Of a stretch of DNA of 64,000 bases, positions 22,629 through 34,778 are shown in pieces; the first letter of the stretch is position 1; each line of letters starts with the position of its first letter. The notes under the pieces are model-generated. The model had not been told where the DNA came from. It saw only the letters and a program-made list of their open reading frames with translations, and made no database searches. Origin of the DNA: Benincasa hispida (taxonomy: Eukaryota; Streptophyta; Magnoliopsida; Cucurbitales; Cucurbitaceae); assembly GCF_009727055.1 (NCBI RefSeq), contig NC_052353.1, positions 48,524,193 to 48,588,192 of the forward strand, given 5' to 3'. A program made the translations under genes and the position numbers.

Positions 22629-24105
22629 CACCCCAAAATTTAAGCAATGCTTGTCCTCAAGCATAAGCTAAAGGTTTCCTTTAGAGAGTCGACCGCGGTT
22701 CTCTTTTCCTAGATATCTCAAGGGTACTTCATTCAAATCCTATATACCCATATTTCCTTAAGTCTTATTTAAGTCTCCTCTTAAAATATTTCTAAAACCT
22801 GGGGATCGCAAGCTCAACCTTCAAAAGGACTTTACTAAATTTCGGGACATCGCATGATTTATTTCAAAAAGAAGACTTTTCAACTGAGGTGTCAAATGAT
22901 TTTATCCTTGCATATTTCTTGACATTATTATTTTTCTTACCTTGTGTTGATCCAAGTGCCTTGCCTTCATTTTGGCTTGCCCTCACGTGTGTCATGCAGA
23001 CATCCAACTTCGAGCAATGTGCTCTTTTTCTGACTAAACTCATACCTACTTGGCGGTGGAGTTGCAGTCATTATATTTATGCATTGATCCTGGCAACTTA
23101 CTTTTGTTTTGGCTTGTCCCCACATGTGTCATGCGGACATCCAACTAGGGGTAAGTGCCTTTCACAACTTAACCCTTACCAACATGGGTTTTCCTATTGC
23201 ATTGACAGTGGAGTTTTTATTCTCAAATTTTTTATTTTCAAAATAGCAAGGTCGAAAATAAATACCTCACCCCCAAATTTAAAATGCGGCAATGTCCTCA
23301 TTGCCAAAAGATTGAAAGAAGTCATGCGATGTTCTTAAAAAGCTTCGTAAAGAGAGTTTGAAAGAAAGCTAGTAGACCCCTAACTTCTAGAAATATTTCA
23401 TAAGGTGACCATCTTAAAATTAAGTTGACTCTAGTCTATACGAAAGGAATAGAAGTATTTTTTTCATCATTGAAATCATAATTGGCAAAGAGACAGCATG
23501 CGGTAACTCACTAAATTTATCCATGTCAAATGATTGCGGTAATCAAAGAGAATGCGGTGAAAAAACTTTTAAAACTAAAATGCGATGCGATAGTGCAAAA
23601 TTTGAAATAAAGTGAAGGAAGAATACAACCCCCCAAATTTACGTTGTCGCCCGCATTATGTATTGATGTATCCCTCTTTACGGCGATCTATCTTCTTTGG
23701 ATTGCGGTGACGGAGTAAGATAAGTTGCTTCTTCGTATAACACCTCCACAACCTGTGCCTCGATTGTTGCAAGAAAAATAGTGAGAGGGTCAAATAATTT
23801 TAAACAACACAAAATTCTTTTACCTCAATCTCCATTTTTTTTTTGTAGAATAATAAGTAAAGTAGATATGTGATAATAGATAATAATAAGATGATAAAAG
23901 TATTGATGCAGAACAAAGGATATTCAAAAGAGTTGCGTCCTTAATGAGGTTGAGTCATATATTAACTCAGGGACCGCTTATTCCAAGCTGGTCTTTTCAT
24001 GTCCACGGTGGCTTTTCCTTCTTTTCTTTGTCCTCAGGGATCTTAACTGCCTTAATCTGGAGCTTTTCCACATGAATGTTCATTACGATCTCCCCCTTGT
24101 GCACA
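22629..24105 (-). other. 3' untranslated region of element V, including paired conserved motif
   Basis: No pol or envelope-like coding text is recognisable between the protease and the polypurine tract. Two copies of a motif of about 45 nt lie at 22964-23008 and 23101-23147 on the minus strand; the core reads AGTTGGATGTC-GCATGACAC and then GGGGCAAGCCAAAA. The same pair is present in Z, X and Y. A plus-strand open frame at 22889-23338 is antisense to this and is regarded as chance. Confidence 0.7.
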
Positions 24106-24519
24106 TCAATTTAAGCACGACCGGTCGAAAGGAATGGTCGTCCCAATTGAGATTATGACATTTTTCAACTCTCCTTCAGGGTGTATTCGAGATCTGTCCA
24201 CGAGTAGGAGAGTTTCCTTTGTGGGCATGAGTGTACCAGCATTCAATTGTTTGAATATTGATAGCGGCATTATGTTTATACTTGCCCCAAGATCAAATAG
24301 TGCTTGGCCACTGTAGACCCCTCCAATGGAGCACGGTATCGTGAAGGTTCCTAAGTTGCACATTCTTGGTGGGATCATAGCATTTTGTGCTGTGGCCACT
24401 ATTGCAATCTTGTCTTCATCATTTTGTTTCTCTTTCAATCTTTGCGGAGTTTCTGGTGGTTGGACTTCTTCTGTCTCAAGATCTAGAGGCTTGAGGGTGA
24501 ACACAACTTCAAGGTTCAT
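24106..24519 (-). pseudogene. Athila-type retropepsin (protease) fragment of V
   Basis: Minus-strand translation contains GTFTIPCSIGG, then FDLGASINIMPLSIFKQL, then a VDRSRIHPEGELKNVIISIG stretch. DLGAS is the aspartic protease active-site motif in this lineage. The usual closing text (ILGRPFLAT and what follows) is absent, so the domain is truncated. Nothing of RT follows. Confidence 0.8.
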
Positions 24520-24522
24520 TTT

Positions 24523-26048
24523 CTAGGGCTTTTTCGAACTATAGGTCAACGGGTCCTCGATTGTCACCGTATTCAAATTGGTCACGATGGTTTCTTCCCT
24601 TTCTTCTGCAATCATTTTGTCTCTTAGCATAGAGACTGCTAAGCATTGTTCCTTCCTAGTACCCTCAGCGTTGCGAGGAAACTTAGTTGAGCTTCGCAGT
24701 GCTCCTTGCGGTCTATTTTTCAGCTCGCCCACAATTTGTCCCATCTGAATTTCGAGGTTTCAAATGGATATTGCTTGATTCTAAAGCACTGATTCGTTTT
24801 TCTCAACGTATTGCTTCAGCAAGCTCTCTAAGGACGAAGATTGTGGTGCTTGCGAACTACTGGAATGATTGCTCGTTTAACCGTCATTTTGCGGGAAAAA
24901 TCTAGGTGGCCATCCATTTTGTGCCATAGAATGAAAGCTTTGTTGCTGACTTTTTGACGCAAAATTTGGGTGGTTTCTCCACCCGAGGTTGTATGTATCA
25001 GAGTAGGGATTAGTTTTCAGGAAGCATACCGACTGCATATTTTCTTGGCATTCTACCATCGAATGAGCGTCTCTGCAAATGACACAACTTGCGGTCATTT
25101 GCACAATTGCCTTGACCTGCCCTTTCTTTTCTCCCGGATATTAATTGCGATGCCTTGTATCAAACTCATCATCGCAGTCATTTGATTTTGTAGGGAGGAA
25201 ATGGCCTCGTTGTTTGTATCATTATCTTTAATTCTTATCCTCTGATTGCTTTCCCACCAATCCTCGTGATTTTTTGAAATGCGATCAAGTATACTTTTTG
25301 CCTCCTCATATGTTTTGTCAAGCAGACCACCAGCTGTTGTTGCATTGGCAGCAGTCTGCGAAGAGGAATTTAGTCCTTGGTAAAAAAATCTCCATCTATA
25401 GGCAGTCTGGTAAACCATTATATGGACAGTCTCTTACTAGCTGCTTAAACCTCGCCTAGGCATCGTTGAGCGATTCGTCATCTTCTTGTTCAAAATTTGT
25501 TATTAATTTCCTTCTCCTAGCATTCTCAGTTGGTGGGAAATACTTATTCATAGACTTTTCCACCACTTGTTCCCACGAAGTTATCTCTCTCGGTTCAAGA
25601 GAATATGCCCTTTTCTTGCCTGATCACATAGAGAAAATAGAAACAAAGTTAGTCGAACTTTTTTGGTAGAGATGTTCAGGAACACAAAAGTGTAGCAGAT
25701 TTCTATGAAGCTCCAGAAGAGAGTGTATGGGTCCTCGCCAAGCCTTCCTCCAAACTGGCCAGCAGCTTGGACCATTTGCAACATTACCAGCTTCATTTCA
25801 AATCTTGATCCATCTAACGTTGGCCTCATGATTCCTGGAGAGAAATCATAGAGGTCGGGCAATGCATAGTCCTGAATGGGTTTGTTGCGGTCATTCGCCA
25901 GAAGGATGGGGTTGGCAATTATGTTGTTCGCGTTTGCGGCCCTTTCTGCCGGTTGTTCTGGCATTCTTGGAGTTCTGTCTTGTTTTTGGCGGTTGTCTCT
26001 CAGTCTTCGTCTGAACATCCTCTCAATCTCTGGGTCGTAATTCGCCAC
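24523..26048 (-). pseudogene. Athila-type gag of V, broken by frameshifts
   Basis: On the minus strand the N-terminus reads MANYDPEIERMFRRRLRDNR, followed by DLYDFSPGIMRPTLDG, QAAGQFGG and EDPYTLFWSFIEICYTF, the capsid region of Athila gag. Downstream frames give GGLLDKTYEEAKSILDRISK and a zinc knuckle CVICRDAHSMVEC (CX2CX3HX4C), then NPYSDTYNLGWRNHPNF. At least three frame breaks separate these parts. Confidence 0.85.
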
Positions 26049-26107
26049 AGATTGAGAGTCTGCAAAGAAATCAGAAAAATTACCGTTAGCACACTATTTT
26101 GCCGAAG

Positions 26108-26125
26108 TCCCCGGCAACGATGCCA
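26108..26125 (-). other. Primer-binding site of element V
   Basis: The minus strand reads TGGCATCGTTGCCGGGGA, six bases inside the LTR edge. It closely matches the tRNA-Asp-type primer site TGGCGCCGTTGCCGGGGA used by Athila/Tat elements. Confidence 0.85.
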
Positions 26126-26131
26126 AAAACA

Positions 26132-27569
26132 TGAAGCGTTATTTTATGATGTGAAATTATGGAGGAAATGTGGTGATGGAATTGCATTTAGCAATCAAGT
26201 TTTCATATTGGAATCCAAATGTAAACCCCACTGAGTTCCTGGTAAGTCCAAATCCAAATGCTACACTCATGTACAACAAGTCATTTTCCAATGCAAATGT
26301 GGTGCTCCTAAGTCTAGGACACATGTGTTGAATACTAAAGTGTCCATAGAGCTTATTCCTAAGTCTCTACTCTTTTCCTATGTGATGATGCAAGATGCAC
26401 AAAGGCAAGGTGACCACACATAATCATATCCTATCGCTAGGATGCATGCGATGCGTTTATAGCAAACAATGCTTATTCCTAAGATCCTATCTCTTGATTA
26501 TGCGTTCTAATCTGACTCTCCTGAGCCTAGATTCTAACCTGATTTTTCCAAGCCTAGATCCTATTCTTAGACTACCCTCCCGAGTATCTCTAATGAACGA
26601 ATGAAGCATACATTATACAAGATAATCACATAGAATAAAGATCCCCATTTGTGCTAGCTAAATGCTTCTCAACCCATTCAACAGATTTAGCTACTCATGC
26701 ATGATAAACAGAGAGTGAACAGATATAGAGAAGTAAATTCCATTTCTATAAAAGAGTGTGAATACACAATAACAATGAAAGATAAAGGTAGAGAGCCTGG
26801 TAGAAATCCCTTGCTGCCCAAGGCTTTTACATTAGCAACTCTATTCAATTCAAAAGATATTCCTGCTTCTGTAGGAGTTGGTCCTCTCTCTGGTCTTGAA
26901 GCTTACGGCACTCTCCCTAGCATATCGGAACGATCTATCGGCACAACTTCCTCATCTCGCTTCCGCCTTAAAATAAAAGAAAATCTAAGAACAAGGCTAA
27001 ACTATTTAAGGAAAAATTCTCTCCGAACTCATTTTCTGAAGGTTGCCTTCGGTATTTATAGAGCTTCCGAGGTGAAAGGCGGCTTCTCTCTTATTATTGC
27101 ACAGATGAGATGGCTTTAATTCTCTGACTGATGCGTCGAATAATTTTCACTGAAAACTTGAGTGTACTTTTTATCGTTAGCAGCTGTCAATTTAATTCGG
27201 ATTCGACCGTCATCAGCTTTCTGTCCCATCGTGATTAATTATGCCTTTCATCTAGATGCGCCCACCATGTTGCGCCGACTCTATGCGGCAATCCTTCTTG
27301 AGTAGATGTTTGCGAACAAAAATCACCGCAAAACTTGCGGTAATGTTGCGCTCATCCATTTATTTCTTGTGATTGCTCTTTTCGTCTTGCGTCAACACAT
27401 ATTCTGCATAAAAAATACAAAAATCCACTGTTTCTATGCGATGAACGCATGCGATCACAATGTTATGAATTTAATATTTTTTGGATGCAATCTTACATAT
27501 TTTATCAGCGCAAGCTAACATTGTTGAAGAACTTAACACTGTAATAACCTGCATTTCTGCCAGTTATCA
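26132..27569 (-). mobile_element. 5' LTR of element V
   Basis: The 1438-base copy lines up with 20976-22628 apart from an internal deletion of about 220 bases near 26250. The minus-strand start TGATAACTGGCAG forms an imperfect hairpin with GCAGGTTAT. The adjoining primer site at 26125 identifies it as the 5' LTR. Confidence 0.85.
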
Positions 27570-27574
27570 AGCAT

Positions 27575-28420
27575 GGTTGGAGAACTTTTTTTCTTTGGGG
27601 TTTCAGACTAAACAATTTAATGAGGGAATTTTTATCTCTCAAAGTAAATACCAAGAACATTATGAAGAAGTTTGGCCTTGAGAAGGCCAGTATTAAAAGA
27701 ACCCCTACTCCCACTCATGTGAAAATGTAAAAAGATACAAATGGAACTCAAGTTAATGAGAGTTTATACAAAAGTATAATTGGAAGCTTGTTGTATTTAA
27801 CAACCAACAAACCTGACATTGCATTTGTTGTTGGTGTTTGTACCAGATACTAGTCCTTTCCCAAGATAAGTCACTTGCTTAGTGCTAAAAGAATAATCAA
27901 ATATATCAATGACACGAGTTGTTATAGTTTATTATACACGTTTGATAATTAGCTCTCTGGTTGGCGATTGTGATGCCGATTGGGTTGAAAGTTATGAAGA
28001 TAGGAAAAGTACATCTAAAGGTTGTTTCTTTATTAGGAATAACTTGATTCTTGGTTAAGCAAGAAACAAAACTGTGTTTCTTTGTCAACAACTGAAGCTG
28101 AATACATTGCTATAGGAGGTAGTTGCACCTAGTTAATATAGATGAAACAAATGTTACAGGAGTATGATGTCACACAAGATGTCATGACTCTTTACTGTGA
28201 CAATATGAGTGCGATTAATATATCCAAAAATCCTTTTTAGCACAGCCATACTAAGCATATAGACATCAAACATCACTTTCTTCGCGACTTGGTGGAGAGC
28301 AAACAAATTATGTTGGAGCATATTGGCACAAAGAATCAAATACCTGACATTTTTACCAAGGCTTTAAATGCAGTTCATTTTCAAGTCTTGAGAGTAGCTT
28401 TGGGCCTTTTTGTTCTAAAG
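27575..28420 (+). pseudogene. Sirevirus-like Copia RT end and RNase H, second fragment
   Basis: Text resumes exactly after the AGCAT duplication: FFFLGFQTKQFNEGIFISQS, then KKFGLEKASIKRTP-like text across a shift, LYKSIIGSLLYLTT, STTEAEYIAIGGSCT, LYCDNMSAINISKNP, HTKHIDIKHHFLRDLVESK and IPDIFTKAL. This is the usual order from RT end to RNase H in Ty1/Copia. Several stops and shifts make it non-functional. Confidence 0.88.
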
Positions 28421-28690
28421 GCACAACAATTATTTCAATGGGCTGGTTTGAGATGTCACTTGGCATATTTAGCCTTGAAGCCTAAATGATTAATTAATGG
28501 TGAAACCGTATCAATTACGATTGGTGAAGGCATGAGGAAGTTTAATTGGTGTTTAGTTCCAAATTTTTCTTTGAGTTTGAATTTCTTTGAATTGAAGTGT
28601 GACAAGTTTTTGCTTAAAATCATGGGTGCTTCTTGCTCTCAACTATTCCATTGTAGTCCCTTGCCTACAATCTTTGTGATTTCCCCTTAA

Positions 28691-30467
28691 ATGGTTAGCA
28701 CTAGACAAGGAATACACACTTTCGATAGCAAAATGGTCAGATACAAAGAAAAGACTAAAAGAAAGATGCATGATGAAGAAGATGTTCCTCCGACTATAAC
28801 AAACAAATATAGAGTCCGTGTGCATGGACTTCCTGATACAAAGAAAGAAATTGGAGTCCCTCCTCATTCGACAAAAAGAAGATCTTCTAGAGCTAGTCAG
28901 TTTATTGAAATAAAAGGAAAACAAAAGATAAGTAAAGAAAAAATCCACCTCTAATGATTCTTCGAGTAACTTGCATGAGTTTATCGCTTTACTTATAAAC
29001 CATGGAGATAATGTTGTTTCGTCTGATGGTGCACAAAAAGAAGTTAGGGTTCTTGAGGGTAGCATAGTGGGTGATGATAATCTTGCATGTGTTTCTGACA
29101 ATGTTGAGTTTGCTTTACCTGGTTATAGTACGATTAATGAAGAAAAGGTTGTTATTCCTTGTGCTTCTGAGTTGGAAAAAGAGAGTCTACTTGTGATGAG
29201 AATGTTGTTCATGATTTTGTTGACAAAGTAGTTTCTGAAACGATTGCTTCTTTATCCACATGCCTGTAATTATCCTTCTGAAAATTCTACTGAGAATGTT
29301 AATCTTGTTATTTCTCCTAAAACTGTGCAACCTAGTGAGGAAATTTCCAATGCTCCTCTTGAAACGAACACCATGTCTATCCAAGGAAATGTAAATGATG
29401 AGTTTGTTGCCCTTAGCTACAAAGATTCATGAGAATTTAAAGGATGTTGTATTGGCTGATGTTGACCTTGATCCAAGTGAACATACACCTAAAATTTCAT
29501 TTGAAGCCTATGCATCTAATGAAGACATCAATGTTAATACACCTCTTACTGTGCTACATTCAAAGAGAATTAAGGATGTTGGGGCTGGTGTGGGTACGAG
29601 TGTTGTTGCTGATGATGGAGCTGTTGTTGGATCAGGTGTTGATGCTTCACATGAGTCTTCCGAAAATGATTATGAAAACTCTCCTTCTGAAGAGAATTCT
29701 ATCTGGGGTCTATAGAGTAGATATGATAATGAGGGCTATAGTAATGTGAATGTCACTCATGCAGTAGCTAAAGGCAATGGAAAATAGATTACAGGTATGA
29801 TGTACCTAGGCTAATTCTTGTGGGTCTTTCATCACAATAACTATGATGATAATTATGATGGAGAAAATGCCAATTCAAATTGAATGTATTCAAAACGATG
29901 TTACTGCATGGATCGGAATTCGAAATTCCCCCGTTTTCATCCAAACAATAATATTGTTTGGAAATTGACATAATAGGAATGAATATTTCGTTACCGAGAT
30001 TTGATTATGAGTTATTTTATTCCTTTGGATAGAGTATCCTTCTATACTGATGAGAGTGTTAGTTTGAGGAAATATGTTGTGAAAAGAAAGATTATCGATG
30101 AAAAATGATTGTTTGAGCATCTTCAGAAGTGTATAGACTTTAAGGAATTGTTACGTGATGTCGAGCTTGAAAGGACCGTGTTGAGTTTGGGCCCTATTAT
30201 CCTCAACTAGTTCGAGAATATATTGTGAACTTGACCTCTGCTTTTGCTGATCCAAACAACCCTAATTTTTTTAAGGTCTATATCAAACGTCATTCTTTTG
30301 TTATATCTCCTGCAATTATCAATCAATTTCTTCACAATTTTTGTTCTAGAGAATGTGACTTAACAATGCCCATCTTTTAGGGACCTTGTGTTTGAATTAA
30401 TAGGGGATGCTCAAACTTCATGGCCAAGAAAGGGACAGCTTCCCATAGTAGGGCTCAGTGTCAAATA
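28691..30467 (+). pseudogene. Envelope-like ORF of the Sirevirus-like Copia element
   Basis: Frames after RNase H begin MVSTRQGIHTFDSKMVR and are rich in basic, serine and acidic residues, followed by SLRKYVVKRKIIDEK, LGPYYPQLVREYIVNL, FADPNNPNFFKVYIKRHSF and ISPAIINQFL. These phrases match the conserved C-terminal domain of the envelope-like ORF that follows pol in Sireviruses such as SIRE1. Frames are shifted at several points, and the ORF is cut at SVKY by insertion of LTR C at 30468. Its role in plants is not established. Confidence 0.78.
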
Positions 30468-32068
30468 TGTTTGGTTTTATGCCTTAAAACTCGTAGATAG
30501 TAAATGTAATTGATTGACTGTCATCAATAAAGAGTTAGCGATGTCATTTCAATAAATATTATTGATTGTGTTGTATTCTATTTTGTTTTAATAACCCTAA
30601 ATCTAATAAACTAACATCCAAGGCTGTCTTATGAGTCTTGAACAGAATGTGGAGACATACAGGGATCAGTGCTCAAGATACAATCTAAAAGGTCTATAGT
30701 ATAAGGATAAGGTTGGGTACTATATCCTGGTGACACTATGGATACGACTCACTTTGTATTTGATACAAACCTAATGATCCAATGTGTTCGTTTAGATATG
30801 TGATGATGGGCAGAAATGCACGTCATGATAGGCCTTTTATTTAGAATTATGAGGGTTGTTAAGTAGAATATGTGGCGATTATACTAAGAATTCATGAGAA
30901 AACGAGCTTGAGTCAATAGGCATTAAGAATCTTGGCTAACCCACTTTTATGTGTTATTATGCATTCAATTGTCTATATTTGTAGCTAACGCAGGAAGCGG
31001 TCACATATGCGGAAGCCAGGCTATCGCAAAGACGAACTCATGCGGGGAATCTCTCCATCGCAGAGGCAAACACATACATTCGACGCATGGATGTTGCGGC
31101 CATGAACCGCATGCGTCCATCGCATAAAAGTTGCAACCGTCAAGTGAATGCGGTAATCACAAAGAGATTACGGCTATAGAATAATAACCATAATAGAAGG
31201 ATGACCACAAGGGTGATGGAATGCGTTGATACTCCAGAAAGCAAGCATGAACGCATACCTCGAGAGTATCAAAAGGTGATATTGACATTTCACCTACCAC
31301 GCTGTTAGCAGCAGAGATTCAGAAAAGGAGCATCCCACCACGAGTGTCAGATTCAGAGCAGGTCCATAAATGTTGTCGGCGATCAAGCTTTATAAATAGA
31401 AGCCGTAGAGCAGAATTTCAAATCATCCAAGGCTTTCTGCCTGAGGTTCCCTGCCTTAGGGTGGATCCTTGTGATCTAGACCAAAGCATGAGAATATAGT
31501 CTTGAGAGTTCTTCATCTCTTCAATCATTCCAAATGACGACCGAAGTCTTCGCCAGAGTTAGAGCTCGAGAGAGTCTACTCCACCACCCATCCATGGCAC
31601 CACCGACAGCCTTGACACACATCTGATGGAAGCAAGACATTGCTTCCATCCGCCCTTCCATATTTCTTCTATCCTTGTACTGTATTACATTTTGGCTTAA
31701 GAGATTAATACATTTTGTGATCAATGCATTTCTATACTTTCCTTCCATTCCATCTCCATCTTCATTTACTTAGCATTCTTTAATTTCATTGCATCACTAA
31801 GTAAAATTTTTAGAGTATCACATACTTAATCATGCGGCATAAGAATATGAAGCATGTAGCAAACGATCGGGAGGTGTACGTTGCGTGAGTGTTGTGAGAA
31901 ATCCTTATTTGCTTACTGTGAAGATGTAGCAACGCTTGGCTATAAGTGAACGCAATGCTTGTCTATGAGTAGAATTAGCAGCAACTAACTGCCCTGGAGA
32001 GTAAGTAGTTGGTTGCATTAAGCAATGTAAGCAAGTGTTCACTAGAGATAGGAATAATCTTACGTTAA

Positions 32069-33850
32069 TGATAACTTGTAGAAATACAAGTTATTTATGC
32101 CATCTTATCTAGATATTGCGGCCAAAAGTTAGTAATTATGCGCCAATTGTATGAAAATTAACTTAGTATGACAATAATTATAAATGTTTGGAATTACACC
32201 CACTAACGCCAAAAATATGGAGGACAAGCCAAACTTTACTCTATTTTGCAGGAGACCAAGTCACTGCTTGCACTCAAGGATCACGAGAAACTAATCAACG
32301 CATGTCTATCACATTGCGCCCGTCGATCAACCTTGAAGAGATAATTACCGAAGTAATGGTGCAATGCGATCGTCGGTCCAGAGCAATGCTACGATTGCAT
32401 GCAGTAATAAAAACAAACACCGCATGCGAACCTATGATTGAAAGATGCAATCGAGCAATGCGAAATCGGAGGATTGGGAAACGTGTAAAACTAACGGTTG
32501 TGCAGAATTGATGGTCTGATGGCATAACAGAAGGAATAATATCCCTCCATCTGTGGAATTACCATAACCATCAAGTGGGGACCACATGATCGAAGTTAAA
32601 GGATCTGCTCCTATAAATACCCCAGCGAATTCAGAGAAAATTATGCTATTTGATATTGGGCTAAGTGTTGAAAGATTTTAGAGAGAAAAAGGATGAGCTG
32701 AGTGCTGAAAAGAAGAAATTCGGGAAAAGAAAGAGGTAAGGCCGAAAGGTAAATCTCAAATCCGACCAACTGTATACCCGACCTCTGTGTAGAGACCCTT
32801 GCTACCGGTGGAAGAGGGAAGCTCTTCCTGCCATCAAAACCATCCTATCCAGCAAGCAGATCTCCATTGAATCTGTGCCAAGACATTGGCACCTGATTGT
32901 ATGTGTTCTATCTCTCTTTCACTGTATTCCACGTTTTCTTTATCTCTACATTCACACATCATGTATCAAACACTTAGTATAAATATTAAATGTTTCGATA
33001 GATTTCATTTACCATTTTCTGTCTATTTCCATTCACCCCTTAGTCACTTTCTCCATGATGTTTTCTTAATCACTTGATGAGCAATATGAATCACCAAGAA
33101 CTTAATATGTATTAAAGTTATCAAACACGTTTAGCTAAAGCATGCTAGATGGCACATCTTCACTTGTGAGAGCAGAAGTGAAGATGTCATTTTGATCTAT
33201 TGAGAGAAGGTCAGAAGAGTGCATTAACTAAAGCAAGTAATACTTCCAGACATGGAAGCAACCTTGCGTTCATTACGTTAGACTCTGTTTCACCACAGAC
33301 ATGTGGGAAACGCAGCCGATCACTGAAAGGTGTACGCCAAGAGAAGAGCAGAATAGTATTTGTACCTTCAATTCGATTAAGAACTTGCATTGTTTGTAAT
33401 ACTTATCTTTCTCTTTCTAATTTGTTCACAAGACATGTCGTCGCATTCCACGTTGTTGCACAACATTCACAGTCAGCCTTAATCCTAGTATCTTGCACAT
33501 AAACCCTGTATCTTGTAACATCTAGTTTAGGTTTATTGTATTTTCATGTTTTATCGCATCTTACTGCTTTCCTTTATTTTACTGTAATTTACATACTGTA
33601 CACACTTTTATAAAGAATTGAAAAATCTGGTCGCATATACCATGAACATACCGCAATAACCGGCACCACTTCCCCATGTTCAACCTCGGATCACACCGAA
33701 AAACTTGCGGTGGAATTACACTTGATTCCAATGAAAGGAAACTTGTGACAACGCAGTGCATACTACTTGAGCATCTCTAATTAACGCATAAATAATAGTA
33801 GTATCGCATCATCATGGGCTTTGAATATCATACATACAAATCACGTTACA
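32069..33850 (+). mobile_element. Solo LTR of the X type, nested in the Z 5' LTR
   Basis: The 1782-base insert starts TGATAACTTGTAG and ends CACGTTACA, with perfect GTTAA duplications at 32064-32068 and 33851-33855. The uninterrupted Z 3' LTR shows the empty site near 37498-37503. Its start, the TATTGCGGC block, TATAAATA at 32612-32619 and the TCGACC-like text near its end resemble the X LTRs, but it is clearly diverged from them. Confidence 0.88.
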
Positions 33851-34493
33851 GTTAACTAGGTTTATGTGATTACCTTGTCTAATGAGAATATCATTCATCA
33901 TTTAGGCATACTTGGGAGAGTATTCTAAAAACCAAATCTAAGACTCGGGAGAGTGGATTGAATCGCATAAGCAAGAATTGGGAACTTAGAAATAAGCTCC
34001 ATTTGCTACTACACAACGTATGCACCCTTTAAGAAGGATATGGTGGTATGCGGTCATCTTGCTTATGTGTGAGAGCACGTGAGCAGGAATGTAGAGGCTT
34101 AGAAATAGGCTTCTCGACACTATCGCATATACATCACATGCGTCTATGTCAAGTGTGCATAGCATGATCTTATAGCTTGCATTGGCTCGGGTTACCCTTG
34201 CGGTCAAGCTTAGTGTTGTAGTGAAGACATCCTCGCCTTTTCATCTATTTTTCCATGCATTTTACTACGCATTAACAGTTTTCGTTTCTCTCCCTCTCAG
34301 TCATACTTCCACCACTTAATCTGTTAGTTAGGAATAGGAGTAGTGCGTAGCCTTTCAACCTCAAATTCTTTTATTCTTTGCCGCAAACACACTACTACAT
34401 AACATTTAGCTACAAGTCCCTGAGTTCGACCTCGAATCACCCAAGAAACTTGCAATCTCGTTATACTTAGCGAGAGCGCAAGAAAACTTTTGA

Positions 34494-34754
34494 CAGGAAC
34501 GCATGGTCATTGCATATAAGATTAACGCATACTTTCCATTCCAACGCATGATCATCGACACATGAGTACAAACGCATAACCTAAGACATGCATCACACAC
34601 ATTGCGCTGCCAAATTTACATCACCAAGATTTTGTCAGGAACGCATGGTCATTGCATATAAGATTAACGCATACTTTCCATTCCAACGCATGAGAACAAA
34701 CACATAACCTAAGACATGCATCGCACACATTGCGCTTCGAAATTTACATCACCA
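34494..34754 (+). repeat. Tandem duplication of the Z 5' LTR end
   Basis: A unit starting CAGGAACGCATGGTCATTGC at 34494 recurs at 34636, an offset of 142 bases; the second copy lacks about 18 bases. Both units end AATTTACATCACCAAG. The 3' LTR has only one copy, so the duplication arose after insertion or during reverse transcription. Confidence 0.85.
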
Positions 34755-34760
34755 AGTTTT

Positions 34761-34778
34761 TGACGTCGTTACCGGGGA
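34761..34778 (+). other. Primer-binding site of element Z
   Basis: TGACGTCGTTACCGGGGA differs at a few positions from the tRNA-Asp-type site TGGCGCCGTTGCCGGGGA and sits six bases after the LTR end, the same spacing as in X and V. Confidence 0.8.

Larger units (their letters stand above)
20976..27569 (-). mobile_element. Athila-like Ty3/gypsy element V (gag-protease only), minus strand
   Basis: The element is bounded by perfect AGCAT duplications (20971-20975 and 27570-27574) inside the Sirevirus RT. On the minus strand the order is 5' LTR (27569-26132), tRNA-Asp-like primer site (26125-26108), gag (26048-24523), protease (24519-24106), an untranslated region of about 1.5 kb with the paired 45-nt motif, polypurine tract (about 22640-22629) and 3' LTR (22628-20976). 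RT, RNase H and integrase are absent, so it is non-autonomous. Confidence 0.9.
30801..34754 (+). mobile_element. 5' LTR of Z, enlarged by insertion and duplication
   Basis: It begins TGATGATGGGCAG and ends ATTTACATCACCA before the primer site. Without the solo LTR plus its target duplication (1787 bases) and the extra terminal repeat, it is about the same length as the 3' LTR (2043 bases). A TATAAATA lies at 31391-31398. Confidence 0.85.

Noticed and set aside
22889..23338. 149-codon plus-strand open frame
   Set aside because: It is antisense to the V 3' untranslated region and its peptide covers the conserved DNA motif, repeated in other elements without a kept frame.
20784..28420. A single intact Copia polyprotein gene interrupted by introns
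   Set aside because: The interruptions carry LTRs, target duplications and retroelement genes, and the pol fragments contain stops and shifts.
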